From Bdellovibrionales bacterium (lineage in GTDB: Bacteria; Bdellovibrionota; UBA1018; CAIPTA01), in NCBI GenBank assembly GCA_021730855.1, contig JAKFYM010000198.1:1-5853 (forward strand): DNA of 5,853 nt. The letters run 5' to 3'. Shown here in pieces: positions 5,691 through 5,853 of the stretch; position 1 is the first letter of the stretch; the number at the start of each line of letters is the position of its first letter. A program made the position numbers and the translations under genes. Under the pieces are notes generated by a model, which was given only the letters and a program-made list of their open reading frames with translations, searched no databases and was not told the DNA's origin.

Positions 5691-5853
5691 ATGCCTGGGG
5701 TTTCGGTGGCTTGCCGATCACTTTGCTAAAAGGCACGGTCTGTAATTCCCCAGTAAGAGCGTTTTGCATAACAGAATGAAAATTCAAAACGCCCTCAGCA
5801 AGATAAGTTTTTCTGCCAGCAACTTCTGTGGGCGTGAGTTTGATTTTGCCAGG
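5689..5853 (-). CDS. Hypothetical protein, C-terminal part (runs off right edge)
   Basis: Reading leftward from the window edge, 54 sense codons end at TAA (5691-5689), directly at the T tract of the terminator. The start lies outside the window. The visible tail contains the stretches KIKLTPTEVAG, TYLAEGVLNFHSVMQ and LQTVPFSKVIGKPPKP, with a Pro/Lys-rich C-terminus. I do not recognise it, and no membrane segment or catalytic motif is evident. Base composition is about 47% GC by hand count, clearly lower than the GC-rich genes upstream. With its place beside tRNA-Glu, this hints that a laterally acquired region could begin here, but one gene end is thin evidence. The frame is short, so a chance open frame is not excluded, though the protein-like composition and the position of the stop at the terminator support a real gene. 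Confidence 0.6.
   Translation of the reverse strand, partial: PGKIKLTPTEVAGRKTYLAEGVLNFHSVMQNALTGELQTVPFSKVIGKPPKPQA

Overview
The window looks like a chromosomal segment from a GC-rich Gram-negative bacterium. It is made mostly of housekeeping genes plus a short lipid-biosynthesis operon. A serine palmitoyltransferase-type enzyme and a tRNA-Lys beginning GGGCCCATAGCTC would fit a sphingolipid-making lineage such as Bdellovibrionota or another former deltaproteobacterial group. That placement is inference and weak; nothing here fixes the taxon. Coding DNA in the middle is rich in G and C, while the last ~160 bases are only about 47% GC by hand count.

Layout: (1) 1-480, minus strand, the N-terminal 160 codons of an unrecognised protein that runs off the left edge. 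(2) 481-790, a divergent intergenic region of about 310 bases. It holds an exact DnaA-box-like 9-mer, a perfect 9-bp-arm palindrome, a candidate promoter and a clear ribosome binding site. (3) 791-3130, plus strand, a tight two-gene operon: a serine palmitoyltransferase-like PLP enzyme, then a GNAT-fold acyltransferase of about 380 residues whose family and position suggest the N-acylation step of bacterial ceramide synthesis. (4) 3162-5390, plus strand, ruvC-ruvA-ruvB, the complete Holliday junction branch-migration and resolution machinery, with an ATGA overlap between ruvA and ruvB. (5) 5459-5631, tRNA-Lys(TTT) and tRNA-Glu(TTC), both with encoded CCA, followed by an intrinsic terminator at 5666-5690. 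(6) 5689-5853, minus strand, the C-terminal 54 codons of an unrecognised AT-richer gene that converges on the terminator and runs off the right edge.

How they work together: the 791-3130 pair would make the sphingoid base (3-ketosphinganine from serine and a fatty acyl thioester) and possibly N-acylate it; the ketone reductase expected in the pathway is not in the window. RuvAB binds and migrates Holliday junctions and RuvC cuts them. The lipid pair and the ruv genes share a strand and are separated by only 31 bases, so they may be partly co-transcribed, but no functional link is evident. I found no CRISPR array, insertion sequence, defence island or clearly new system. The most interesting points are the lipid operon with its palindromic upstream site, a possible leaderless start of ruvC, and the two unrecognised edge genes.
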